This document shows positions 10,942-21,830 of a DNA stretch of 64,000 nucleotides, piece after piece. Origin of the DNA: Viridothelium virens (lineage: Eukaryota; Ascomycota; Dothideomycetes; Trypetheliales; Trypetheliaceae); contig ML991781.1 in the NCBI GenBank assembly GCA_010094025.1, forward strand, positions 62,001 through 126,000, in the 5' to 3' direction. Every line of letters starts with the position of its first letter. Position 1 is the stretch's first letter. The translations under genes and the position numbers were made by a program. The notes under the pieces were generated by a model, which saw only the letters and a program-made list of their open reading frames with translations, made no database searches and had not been told where the DNA came from.

Positions 10942-12063
10942 ATGGAGCGATTTGACTCATGGGAATCCACATACTTCCCTCATCCACGACTCAGCCCTCA
11001 TGCGAAGACATTACGAAACGAAGCTAGCGGGCCGAAGATTCCTGTCGTAGTCGGTGACACAAAAGAACCTGGTGGTGTCAGGACTTTCCATGTCTTCAAA
11101 TCTCTATTAGCAGCTCACTCTTCCTATTTCGAGGCGGCAACAAGCAGCAGGTGGATGAGAAGCCCCAAGGACATTAAGCTAGAGGATGAAGATCCGAAGA
11201 TTTTCGAGATGTTCCTTCAGTGGATGTGTACTGGCGAATTCAATTACATGATTCATTGCTTGAGAGATGAGGAAGAATTCAAAGAACCCAACCAAACCAG
11301 GGACTTTTCAAGGACATGCGTTGCAGATGAGGTAACACACCTGTCGCATTTACAGCAGACGGACATAAAGAAAATCCCACATTTATCTTTGCCAGTTCTA
11401 TCGCTACGTTGCTATTACTTCGGCTACCTGGATAGGAAGGAACAGCCTGATCTCACTTACGATGATCAGAAACGCTTCATCACAAATATTGAGGTCAAGA
11501 CTGAGCAAGTAGCCAAGAAGTTCCTTGGTCCTAGCGATAGGTCCGCTTTTATAACTGAAGATCGGAAGCTCACAGGTCTCAAATGGAGATGCAAAGAGTT
11601 CAGTAGTATGGCCGGTGAGCAGTACTTAAAGTGTACTATTATTGACCCTGGCTTGGCATTAACAACGATCATACATCTCTATATTTTGGCAGACAAATTT
11701 AACGTCAGCGAACTCCGAGATCGAGTCATTGAAGAACTGCTCGACATGGAGTGGAAGAGGTTCATGGACTGGGAACACATTGAACTGGTATATGGGAATA
11801 CGATGCCTGGGTCGATGATGCTCCGAAAACTCGCAGTGAAGAGCATTCAACAGTACGGGCGAATTAACGAGCTGGAGAAGCCGTCATCATTCAGCTCCGC
11901 ACTTGGCGAGTTCTTCTTCGATTTTGCCAAGTATAGAGATCAGACGGCAGGATCGACGCAAGGATCGACAGCGGACATTGAGCACGACAATAGGTGTGCG
12001 TGGCACGAACACGGCGATGAGAAGAAAGAAGGCGCATTCTGCCCTACTCGGGGACCTCGCTAG
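10942..12063 (+). CDS. BTB/POZ domain protein (paralogue 2, with inserted segment)
   Basis: Single exon, 373 aa. The BTB fold is split. Residues ~33-105 contain TFHVFKSLLAAHSSYFEAA and KIFEMFLQWMCTGEFNY. About 110 residues of unrelated sequence (~108-225) follow, and then the usual second half resumes with TTIIHLYILADKFNVSELRDRVIEELL. Paralogue 1 has only a short acidic loop at that place, so this is an insertion or expanded loop. The ending has C352, H355, H357 and C367, the same C-x2-H-x-H-x(n)-C signature as the other two BTB proteins. MITE copies lie on both sides, 463 bp upstream and 289 bp downstream. The start is the first ATG of the frame. Function unknown. Confidence 0.8.
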   Translation: MERFDSWESTYFPHPRLSPHAKTLRNEASGPKIPVVVGDTKEPGGVRTFHVFKSLLAAHSSYFEAATSSRWMRSPKDIKLEDEDPKIFEMFLQWMCTGEFNYMIHCLRDEEEFKEPNQTRDFSRTCVADEVTHLSHLQQTDIKKIPHLSLPVLSLRCYYFGYLDRKEQPDLTYDDQKRFITNIEVKTEQVAKKFLGPSDRSAFITEDRKLTGLKWRCKEFSSMAGEQYLKCTIIDPGLALTTIIHLYILADKFNVSELRDRVIEELLDMEWKRFMDWEHIELVYGNTMPGSMMLRKLAVKSIQQYGRINELEKPSSFSSALGEFFFDFAKYRDQTAGSTQGSTADIEHDNRCAWHEHGDEKKEGAFCPTRGPR

Positions 12064-12352
12064 TGTGGCCCACCGGCGGTCACTTTCCCAATGCGGAGGT
12101 CTGTGGGTGGAAGCTTGAGATGTCGGAACAGGCGACTCTAAGAGAGCCCCAGGACAACCGAATGGCTTTTGCGGATGAGTTTGTATTTTCGTGCGGGAAG
12201 CACAAGTATCTTGGGGTCCAGGGAGGGAAGATATCTTGTTGCCTCGTCAATGGAGGTAAGTAGGTATTTTGTTGACTGTCCATAGAGGAATGGAGAAAGA
12301 AGCATGAAGGTACTATCAAAGCAAATTCAACGTGACCGAGGCAACCTTACCC

Positions 12353-12537
12353 TACCTTACCGCGGCTGGGGGGTTCCTCAATTGGTAATCAATACAATGT
12401 TATTTCGACTTTACTGTTATAACCATATTGGGCCATGTTAAGGCAGCGTTAATATGGGCCAACAACGTCATAACAGGTAAACTGAGGTAACAATGTATTG
12501 ATTACCAGTTGAGAAACCCCCCAGCCGCGGTAAGGTA
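12353..12537. mobile_element. Fold-back MITE, copy 3 (reverse orientation)
   Basis: A 185 bp copy with TA ends and outer repeats CCTTACCGCGGCTGGGGGGT / its complement at the other end. Internally it matches copies 1 and 4 when reverse-complemented (the ACTTTACTGTTAT arm is on the left). The G-to-C change in the outer repeat is present in both arms, so the arms have stayed complementary. It lies 289 bp after BTB gene 2. Confidence 0.85.
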
Positions 12538-12754
12538 CTGTTTTGAAGATCTCGCAGGAAGGTCTCTCTTCGTGCCCAGGAGTAAAGTCGCGCGAAGATG
12601 GCAGTCAGGGCTGTCAAAGGCAACTGCCGGAGTCATTGAAGACAAATCTGCGGCTAGCGTTTAACTCGAAATCCGGTGAGTAATATCTATAGACCTTTCT
12701 ACTTCATCGTACCTTGACACATTGCTAGTAAGGATCAATCCTCTGAACTGAAGA

Positions 12755-12834
12755 TACAGTACTAGGACAAAAGTGTATGGACAAGCCCCTGCAATTTTCC
12801 CGTGCCAGTGAGCGGACATTTTTTTCGAATGACT
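12755..12834. repeat. Solo Tc1/mariner-like terminal repeat (copy B)
   Basis: Begins TACAGTACTAGGACAAAAGT and aligns over ~80 bp with the segment at 1889-1966. The leading CAGTACTAGGACAAAAGTGT is characteristic of Tc1/mariner inverted repeats. No second end or transposase is visible. It ends 35 bp from the stop codon of the Smr-domain gene. Confidence 0.5.
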
Positions 12835-12869
12835 ACCATAGTGACGTGACTCCTCGATTTTCTCTTATT

Positions 12870-13499
12870 TTACCGCCAGAACTTTCTCTTTCCGAGGTAA
12901 TAGACCAGCCCACCACCAAGCAGCATCCAAAGCCAAAGCCAAGACTTCCCGCGTTGTTGTTCAACCGCACCTCCATCGGCATCGAAATGCACAATCAATA
13001 GCCCCTCGTTCTTCGGCTGCTCCACCCTCAAACCCTGAGTTCTACACCACTCTTGTACCCTTGGCTTAATCACCGCCACTCCATTCTTGCTCCTGTTCCC
13101 TCGCCCTGTTATGACCCTCATGCTTCCACCCCTCAGTCCCCTCTGCCTCGCCCACCTCTTGCCTCTCACCAAATGCGCTCTCAACTTCCCCAGGGCCTCC
13201 TCCACGTACAGCCCATGCAGATCGATTGTAAGCTCTACCTTCTCTTCGCCATCGTACCTCCCATTGTAGTGTCGGAACGCCATATCGGCAGCTTCTTTGT
13301 CCATGAGGTTCGCATCCCGCTGAAACTGCAGCCTCCGTGCTTTGTGGCTTGCCGCAGAGGACCGATCGCCAGCTTCCCAAGCCTTCCTGCTTGCGGAGTA
13401 TTGTAGGACTGCTTCATTGCGTAGATGACGGGCCTGGGCGCGGCGGGTCTCTGCTTCTGCGAGGAGAGATGTGGTGGGAGTGGATGGTGTTTGACCCAT
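12870..13499 (-). CDS. Smr-domain protein with DUF1771 and C-terminal membrane anchor
   Basis: Single exon, 209 aa from the ATG at 13499 (the frame is open 26 codons further up, but MGQTPS fits better as the N-terminus). Residues ~12-75 form the charged helical DUF1771 region (Arg/Ala-rich, with a GDRSSAASHKARR turn). The Smr domain follows with its hallmark D-L-H-G (IDLHGLYVEEAL) and the T-G-R/K-G-N loop (VITGRGNRSKNG). Smr domains are nucleic-acid-binding, often nicking, modules. The last ~25 residues are a Trp/Leu/Gly-rich hydrophobic segment followed by Lys/Arg, a tail-anchor shape. The start MGxxxS is a candidate N-myristoylation signal. A Tc1-like terminal repeat abuts the 3' end. Confidence 0.85.
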   Translation of the reverse strand: MGQTPSTPTTSLLAEAETRRAQARHLRNEAVLQYSASRKAWEAGDRSSAASHKARRLQFQRDANLMDKEAADMAFRHYNGRYDGEEKVELTIDLHGLYVEEALGKLRAHLVRGKRWARQRGLRGGSMRVITGRGNRSKNGVAVIKPRVQEWCRTQGLRVEQPKNEGLLIVHFDADGGAVEQQRGKSWLWLWMLLGGGLVYYLGKRKFWR

Positions 13500-13577
13500 A
13501 GTTGTGATGGGCGGCGCAGGAGAAAGGGTAGCGACGGGTTGGGTGTAGGTAATCTTGTTACTCAGAGGAGGCAGCAA

Positions 13578-14373
13578 TCAACCGCGGGACCAGGGGAACT
13601 TGTCTCAAGCTGCAACTGATGAGGGGCTGTGGTGTGCTCGTGATAGCTGATCATCCTTTAACTTGGATGTCTTGCGACCGTCACCGAGCACGCTGGAATA
13701 CAGCGAATCGTGCTTCGCAAGGACGCTGAGAAGCGCGGTCTGCTGTGGACGAAACTCTTCATTACGTGAGATCGACTTTCGCTAGAAACGGGTTTCGGGA
13801 GGTGAGCGTACCCATTGGCTTAGTGCAGCTCTTGGCCTGGTGCAGCTATTGGCCTGGTGCACACATTCAGACCTTGCTGTGCATAAAATTCTTATATTCT
13901 CCACTAACCGGGGCCCAAATATCGGGATGAGAGGTTTCCTACCAAGTTTAGCAATGCAGGAAACCAGAACAGAATTTTGCTTGTCGAATCATGACAGGCA
14001 TATTGCGGAGAACCAGCGGCTTCTGCTTCGTCCAAAGAGTTTCGGCCCTGGTCGCAATGTTATGGTAGGACTGGCTCTCGCTCTGTCTCGAGGTGGCACC
14101 GTGGGGTACTTGCAGAGTGCCCCCCGAACTTCCTTCGGTTCGTGCTGGTGTCCGCCGCGCAAAGCCCGCCTTATTGAAGAGCACAAGCCACATCCGTGCA
14201 CAACATCATGGAGATAATACCTAGAGAGTTGATAGAAATGACATGAATTCCTATGAATTCATTGAAATTTTTTATTTCCTCTGTCCATATATCCCAATTT
14301 GACGGACTGTCACACTGCTGATCTGCAAATCGCTCATCATATTCACCTGCTTGCTTACTTCGCTATCCACCAC
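13578..14373. other. Intergenic region between divergent Smr and VAS1 genes
   Basis: No gene recognised. It contains a short tandem (TGCAGCTNTTGGCCTGG, two units about 18 bp apart around 13824-13858). The part next to 14374 should carry the VAS1 promoter. Confidence 0.4.
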
Positions 14374-14568
14374 ATGTGGCATGAGTCACGCCACGGCCTG
14401 CGAAGAAATCGAATCATAGCTCTGCAGACGTACACCTCTGCATTCAATTCTGCACCTTTGCACTCTCGCCTGGCACTGCGAATCCGCTGTGGTTTCTGTG
14501 CCCATCTCGCTGTCGGTCCAAGTCACTGTCGTCCTCAATCTTCTACCGCTCCCATTCGGCACACCATC
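14374..14568 (+). other. In-frame upstream extension of VAS1, candidate mitochondrial presequence
   Basis: The frame of the VAS1 start codon at 14569 is open upstream to 14299 and contains ATGs at 14299 and 14374. The 65 codons from 14374 encode an Arg/Ser/His/Ala-rich stretch (RHGLRRNRIIALQTYTSAFN, then LHSRLALRIRC) with a single acidic residue, the composition of a mitochondrial targeting sequence. In yeast one VAS1 gene makes both the mitochondrial and cytosolic enzymes from two in-frame starts (established). Here the same arrangement is an inference from the sequence. Confidence 0.5.
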
Positions 14569-17500
14569 ATGTCCGAGAAACCAAAGACGGCCAAGCAGCG
14601 TTCGTCACCCTTTACTTCCGTTCACAGTAGCCCAAGTTGACTGATGTGCCGTCCTCCAGAGGCGAAGGATGAGCAGCGTGCGAGCAAAGCTGCAAAGTTC
14701 GCAGCGAAGCAAGCAAAGTTGCAGGGACAGCAGCAGAAAAACCCCCAGTCAGAACTCGACAAGAAGCCAACACCGTCTGTCCCAACAAGTAGCTTCGTTG
14801 ACGATACGCCGGCTGGCCAAAAGAAAAAACTATATCCCTTTGACCATCCTTCTTTCCAAGCATATTCTCCGTCAGCAATTGAATCGAGCTGGTATTCATG
14901 GTGGGAATCTAGCGGTTTTTTCAAGCCCCAATTCACCGCGGACGGACAGGTTCTACCTGTGGGGAAGTTCGTCGTTTCCCTCCCGCCTCCTAATATCACC
15001 GGTGCCCTACATGCCGGACACGCCTTAGCAAACACACTCCAGGATATTCTGATTCGATGGCACAGAATGAGGTATTGACGTGGAATACCCAAGAGCTTCT
15101 GCCCGCTAACACTGGGTCTAGGGGTTTCTCTACATTATGGACCCCAGGATGCGATCACGCTGGTATAGCGACACAATCAGTGGTCGAGAAGATGTTGTGG
15201 AAGCGGAAGAAGTTGACCCGCCACGATCTTGGCCGATCAGAATTCGTGAAAACAGCGTGGGAATGGAAGGAAGACTACCACAAAAGAATTAACAATTCAC
15301 AGAAGTTAATGGGTGGTTCGATGGATTGGTCAAGAGAGGCTTTCACCATGGACGAGAATCTGACACGGGCTACTGTTGAGGCATTCTGCCGACTGCATTC
15401 CGACCGCTATATATATCGGTCAAAACGACTAGTGAATTGGTGTGTTCAGCTTAACACCGCTTTGAGTACCTTGGAGGTGGAAAATCTGGAAATTACCACC
15501 AAGACTAAGCTTTCAGTGCCGGGATATGAGAGAAAGATCGAGTTCGGAGTCCTTACTCACTTCAAATACAAGCTCTCGGACTCTGAAGAGACCATCGAGA
15601 TTGCCACGACCAGACCTGAAACTATGTTGGGAGACACAGGCATTGCCGTTCATCCAGATGACAAGAGATATGCTCACCTCGTTGGCAAGTTTGCCGTTCA
15701 CCCATTCATCCCCGATCGTAGGCTTAAGATCGTTGCCGATCCCTATGTGGACACCGAGTTCGGCACGGGCGCGGTAAAATTGACCCCGGCACATGACTTC
15801 AACGACTATAAGCTTGGAGAAACTCATCATCTCGACTTTATCAACATCCTCAACGATGACGGAACGCTAAATGACAATGCGGGACCTCAATTTGAAGGAC
15901 AGAAACGCTTCGATGCACGATATGCTGTCGTAGAGGAATTGAAAAAACTCGGCCTGTTCGTGAAGCAGGAGGACCATGCAATGAAGATCCCGCGTTGCGA
16001 AAGATCTAAGGACGTCGTCGAACCTTTGATTAAACCCCAGTGGTGGATGCGAATGACCGAGATGGCAGATGCTGCGCTACAAAGCGTGAAGCATGGTGAC
16101 ATCGCTATCTCTCCTCCCACCGCTGGCCGATCCTACGAGCGGTGGATGTCAGGCGTTCAAGACTGGTGCCTGTCTCGGCAGCTCTGGTAAGCACGCCTGA
16201 CAAGCATTGTGACTGCTTTTAACTGACAGCAAAATAGGTGGGGACATCAGATCCCGGCATACCGGGTGCACTTCGAAGATAATTCTAAAGATGCCCCTGG
16301 AGATGAACGCTGGGTTGTCGCGAGGTCTCAGGAAGAGGCTCTTGCAGAAGCGGAGGAAAAGTATCCCGGGCACAAGATCAGTTTGGAAAGAGACCCTGAT
16401 TGCCTTGAGTACGACTCTCATCCTACCCATATCTCATTCACTAAACTAACAATTGACAGTACCTGGTTCAGCTCTGGTCTTTGGCCAATGGCTATCCTTG
16501 GGTGGCCAAATACCGAACATCTGGATTTTTCAAGGCTCTTTCCAACCAGTCTACTCGAGTCCGGGTGGGACATTCTATTCTTCTGGATTGCGCGAATGAT
16601 TATGTTGTCTCTGAAGCTTACCGGCAAAGTCCCATTCACCGAGGTCTACTGCCATAGCCTGATACGCGACTCTGATGGTCGAAAGATGAGCAAATCCCTT
16701 GGCAATGTCATTGATCCTCTTGATATTATCCATGGAATTGATCTTGATTCCCTCCATGCTAAGCTGCTGACCGGCAACCTGGACGAGAAAGAGGTCTCAA
16801 GAGCGAAGCAATATCAGAAGACTGCATTTCCTCAGGGCATTCCGGAATGCGGTGCTGATGCATTGCGCCTAACCCTGGCATCATATACAACAGGTGGCGG
16901 TGATATCAACTTTGATATCAAAGTCATGCATGCATATCGCCGCTTCTGCAATAAAATCTGGCAAGCGAGCAAGTACATACTTGGTCAATTGCCTGATGGC
17001 TTCACCCCTAACGAAGAGTCGACACCCTTTGATCTAAGTCAGAAATGGATACTCCATCGACTAAACACCGCAGTCCAGAACATTAACAACGCGCTTACTG
17101 CCCGAGAGTTCTCCAAAAGCACCCAGATCATCTACCAGTAAGAGTCGCTTTGTCTCTCCGCCTACACTTCTGACATGTTTAGGTTCTTCTACGACGAGCT
17201 TTGTGACGTGTTTATAGTAAGCTTGATAACGCAGGAGTTGAGTGTGGTCTAACCTTGGACTTAGGAGAATAGCAAGGCGATTTTGAGCGTTGGGACTCCG
17301 GAAGAGCGGCTCAGCATGGCTAACACACTATACACCTGTTTGGATGGCGCCCTTCGAATGATGCATCCATTCATGCCATTTATTACGGAAGAGTTGTGGC
17401 AACGCTTACCAAGGAAGGCAACTGAGAAAGAGATTCCTTCAATCATGCTTGCTCCATATCCACAGAACAACACTGCTCAGGATTTTCCAGAGGACGCTGA

Positions 17501-18040
17501 ACAATACGGACTGGTCTTGGAGTAAGCAATATCTAACAACTGTTTTCCCTTTCAATTCTAATCTCTGGTCACAGGAGTGCAAGAGCTGCTCGATCACTGA
17601 TTGCCGAGTACGGAATCCACGAGGGCAGCAATGTCTACATCCGCTCCTCCACCGACCAAATACACGCTGTCATCGAACAGCAACGTCTATCCATCAAAGC
17701 TCTTTCCGGCAAGGGCGTTGCTAGACTCGAAGCCCTTGGCCCCTCGGACCTCGACCCGCCCAAATGTTGCGCCATCTTCGTCGTGTCCTCCGACCTCACC
17801 GCCTTGCTCGATGTATCCGACAAGGTCACCGACCAGGCCGCCGAGATCCAAAAGCTCGAGCAGAAGGTGAAGAAGGCGCAAGGCACCGTGGTGAAGCAAG
17901 AGGAGCTGATTGGTCGGACTGGTTTTGACCAGGCCAGCGACGTTACGCGTGCGGCCGAGTTGAAGAAGCTAGATGATGCTCGAACGGCGGTGCAGAACTT
18001 TGAAAAAACGATTGAACAGTTTGCGAAGATGCAGTTGTGA
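14569..18040 (+). CDS. VAS1: Valyl-tRNA synthetase
   Basis: Eight exons: 14569-14599, 14660-15071, 15122-16186, 16238-16408, 16460-17137, 17183-17216, 17265-17521 and 17575-18040. They sum to 3114 nt, 1037 aa. All seven introns have GT..AG ends and keep frame. Class I synthetase marks are present: HAGH (the HIGH motif) at about residue 128 in [15 protein letters not shown], the editing CP1 domain with [28 protein letters not shown], and the KMSKS loop ([14 protein letters not shown]) at about residue 635. An anticodon-binding domain and a C-terminal coiled coil ([18 protein letters not shown]) follow. It charges tRNA-Val. Length and end match other fungal ValRS. The N-terminal ~60 residues are Lys/Gln/Ala-rich, as in eukaryotic cytosolic enzymes. 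An upstream in-frame start could give a mitochondrial form. Confidence 0.97.
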
Positions 18041-19077
18041 TCGATTTTAATCCCAAGCTCTGATATGCACACTTATCTATAGGGCTGTGTGGTGATGCCT
18101 TGCGATACAACTTCCGACGGCAGTCCTCAGTAAGATGAGCGTCGGCGATATGTTAGAGCCCAGTTTCAAGACCTGGACAGTATCTCCAGTGTTTCTGACT
18201 CCTTTCGATCATTATGCTTGCGCATGTCTCTTCTGTGCACATCTTGTGACTGAAGGTAGCCTGGCTTTACCGACAACCTGTCCGGAAGGAAGAGTGGCCA
18301 AATGAAATAAAAGCCCTGGGGTGACAGACTGTATTCAAGGCATCATGTGTTCACCATCTACGCCTTCAATGGACTGAAGGCTTGATTGAGAAAGTGCAAG
18401 GACTTTACTGGCTCACACTATAATCTGAGAATTGATTTTCGAGATGAATCAAACTACAGGTACGGTGATCAACACTCAGTTTCGTGAGACACTGTAGTAT
18501 AAAGAGTCAATGTGGTATCTGCCGTGGCAGACATGTTTTAACAATGAATCGAATGATTTTCAGTAATGGTTTGCAATAGCGGTAAATGTCCATAAAGAGC
18601 AGATCTCGTACTATATTGTGATTTATATGCATTGGGGGCTGTTGGTGATTCGGAAAATTGCTTCGGCCTTTCGAAGGATTATTGTGATATGGAAATTTGT
18701 CAGTCAGGCCATCATCACGGGGGAAAGATGTACATATGTACGGCCGGACAGACCTTGAGGTGAGCTTACTCTTCACAAAGGATCCTTCCCCGCTCAGCAT
18801 CCTTTCCAGTTCAGGTCGGCTGAGAGTCCACTTCGGACAAGATACCGCATTCACCGCATAGTTTGCGGCACAGCTGGAGTTTACCATAAAGCCGGAGGGA
18901 AGCCACTAATCCACCACGATAGGTCTTTAAAGCCGCTCGTGGGACCACAGCTTCTTGGCCGCTTCCCTCAAATGCCATTGTGAAACCTGCTTCCGACTGC
19001 TTATTCCATTACCTACCAATCCAATCTAGGCGAGCAGTGAATAACAGCTTGGGGCCCTGTAAGGACTTCCTGACACC
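18041..19077. other. Gene-free intergenic region
   Basis: About 1.04 kb after the VAS1 stop. Only short frames, none recognisable; no repeat or RNA gene seen. The right end should be the promoter of the oxidoreductase gene. Confidence 0.4.
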
Positions 19078-20943
19078 ATGGCTCCGAACGTTCGAGCCTT
19101 CGTTGACTCTTTGAGTCTACCAACTTCCACAGCGGATGCGCTAAAGAGCAACCTCGAAGCAATCTCGGATCTTGCTGCATTCCTCAATGGCAACCGTTAT
19201 GATGCAGTCTCACTGTCTTGCGTTGCGGCTCGAGCCGTTTTAGATGCCGATTCCATTGACACGACACCTGATGCAGATAAAGTAGACGCCAATTGGTGAG
19301 TGAACTCCAGAATACTACTATACGAAAAGCGTAATGGAATCATCAAGGTCCCAAGCGTGTTGGATGAGCCCAACATGCATCATCTCCCCTAAATCTGCGG
19401 AGGATGTCTCGAAGATACTGAAAATCATTGGCTTCTTCAAGACCAAATTTGCAATCCGCAGTGGTGGTCATTCCCCAAACCCTGGTTGGTCTAGTATCGA
19501 TCAGCCAGGTGTTCTCATTGATTTGAGGAGACTGAACCAAGTCACCGTCAGCGAAGATCAGAAAGTGGTCAGTCTTGGACCCGGAGGTATATGGGGCGAT
19601 GTGTATGCGGCATTGGATGCGTATGACTTCAGCGTAATCGGCGGCCGGTTGCCGAACATTGGAGTTGGAGGCTTAATCCTTGGAGGTTTGGAGGGGCTGC
19701 GTACTTCGCCTAGATGTTCACTAATCCATACACATTAGGCGGCCTCTTCCATTTTTCTGCCCAATTTGGGCTGGCGGCGGATAACGTGAAGAACTTTGAG
19801 GTACGTAGAGCCGAACCACGAGACTACATTGTTCACTCAGCCGTCTTACAGATCGTGCTCGGAGATGGAACCATCACGAATGCAAATGCTGAGGAAAACA
19901 GTGACCTTTGGTGGGCTTTGAAGGGCGGCTCGTCAAATTTCGGTATTTGCTCGCAACCATATCTTCATTCTTTCTTTCTAGAGGACGCTGATATAGAAAA
20001 GGTATTGTCACCAGATTCGATGTCTATACGGTCCCCGTGAAGCACATCTGGTATGAGGTCCAGACATATCCGCTCGATCAAGCCGATACTGTTCTTGATG
20101 CATTCGCCCAATGGCAAATGCATGGCGCTCCAGACGTAAAAGGGACCGTAGCTCTTATCATGGGGCTCGACGTACTGACGGTAGGTTTGCTCTATTCAAC
20201 TCCGGCCGAGAGACCGGAATGCTTTTCTACCTTCTATGGCCTCCCAGGCATGACGGCCGTGATCCCGGGGATGAACGGCACACTGAACGCTCTGACCCAA
20301 ATTCTCGGTACCGTTATCTCAAAAGCACCGCAACGGTAAGTCGTCTTTTGGTGTTTGCACAGGACAGCCCTCTGAGTTTGGTTTACTGATATTCATTCAG
20401 TCACGATTATCGCGGCGTAAGTACCAAGATTGACGCTCAGTTATATAAAGATGTGTACGCATTTTGGAAGGGAAGGGCGATTGCAGTGAACAAGACGACG
20501 GGGGCCAAGCAGACGTTCACCCTGCAATCGATACCGGTCAGTCTGGTTGAACAAGGGATCAGTAAAGGTGGCAACGCGCTTGGTCTTCCGAAAATCGATC
20601 ACCAGTGTGAGCCGAACTTCTCATTTGTAACACTACGTAGATGAAGATCCGGTCGCTGACATTGTCAGGGTGGACGACGCTCATTGACTGGGACGACGCG
20701 AAAGACGATACCGCCGTACGATCAGTGTCAATCGCCACTACAGAGAAGTTTAGAGAGCTAAGCAAGGTGCGTGGTCTGGAAGTCGACTTCCTTGACCTGA
20801 ACGATGCATCACGGGACCAAAGCCCACTTGCCACTTATGGAGCGGAAAACGTCGAGAAGCTGAAGGTCGTTTCGAAGAAGTACGATCCATCGCAGGTGTT
20901 TCAGAGCCTACAGAACGATGGTTTCTTGCTTAGCAAGATCTAG
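19078..20943 (+). CDS. FAD-linked oxidoreductase, berberine-bridge-enzyme-like
   Basis: Seven exons: 19078-19295, 19348-19685, 19739-19800, 19852-19942, 20002-20335, 20401-20606 and 20669-20943. The total is 1524 nt, 507 aa, every junction in frame. The FAD-binding PCMH domain shows [17 protein letters not shown] (the Gly-Gly-His where such enzymes can bind FAD covalently), [15 protein letters not shown], and the GGGL-type turn restored by the second intron. [17 protein letters not shown] is the usual block before the substrate domain. The BBE tail (YDPSQVFQ) is near the end. Such enzymes oxidise alcohols, amines or polyketide/alkaloid intermediates. There is no obvious signal peptide, and the substrate is unknown. 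It looks intact. Confidence 0.9.
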
Positions 20944-21048
20944 TCCCGGTGATGCGAGCTGAGCCTGACCTGGTTTGACTGGGAGCAATGCTATTATGAC
21001 CAAGCAATCTTGCAGTGACCTAGGTAGAAACAGAATCGTATACTGTTC

Positions 21049-21830
21049 TTAAGATAGAAATCTTATTTGGGGCGGCCAGTCTTGGTTTGCTTGGTAATTC
21101 TTCCACGACCTTTCAGCGTCCCGTTCCGAGTGATGAAGCTGATCACGTTGTAGAAGACTACTCATAGGTCCGGCGATTTTGAAGAGCTTCCCTACGGTCT
21201 TTAATCGAGGAGAAAGACCAAGACCAGCTCTCTTCAAAGTCGTGATGAGGGTTGATACTCAGGGTGCATAATTTCCAGCAACTGTGCAACACTGAGTTGG
21301 TCTTTCAGTGGAACCACTTCTGTGTCTTCTGGGTAAATTCGATCTTCGGTAGCTTTGCGCTGTTCTTTTGTCTTTCGGGATTTTGGTGTCTGGCCGCTCA
21401 AACCCTCCATTGGAACCTTGGAGATGCGTTCTTGGGAAAAGCCAACACTAGAAGCCGTGGTCCTTGGTGTCTGAGTGTGGAACCTAGATTGAACCATTCC
21501 GATACTGGGTGTCTTCTGAATTTTATCAAAAGACGGCTGAGGCAGAGCAATTGGACTTCCAAGGGGTGTCTGTGGTGCGTTGCTCTCTCTGACGCCGCTC
21601 ATCATTTAGTCAACTGAGACCACAGCGCGCTTTCCGGCCGCGACGGTCTGCTTATTTTGTTCGACTTCTTCTGGAGAAAGATTCCGACGGTGGTAACTCC
21701 CAGGTACCAAGATAGCTGCCGCGGCAGACTTCGTGTATGCGCTGGTTTCGGCTTCAGTCCGAAGACACTCACGTCCGAGATGGTCGCCTGTCTGCAAATC
21801 TACCGCCCAAAACACAGATCCTTCGCGCAA
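21049..21830 (-). pseudogene. Unrecognised degenerate coding region
   Basis: On the minus strand three adjacent frames read like one protein. 21830-21606 and 21605-21234 are the same frame, separated by one stop codon (TAA, 21606-21608), and 21237-21049 continues after a one-step frame change. The sequence is Ser/Thr/Pro-rich in the middle (TPKSRKTKEQRK) with amphipathic helices at the end (LKRAGLGLSPRLKTVGKLFK). No ATG suits the first part, so an upstream exon may be missing. I do not recognise the family. It could be the relic of a gene or chance coding potential. Confidence 0.3.
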
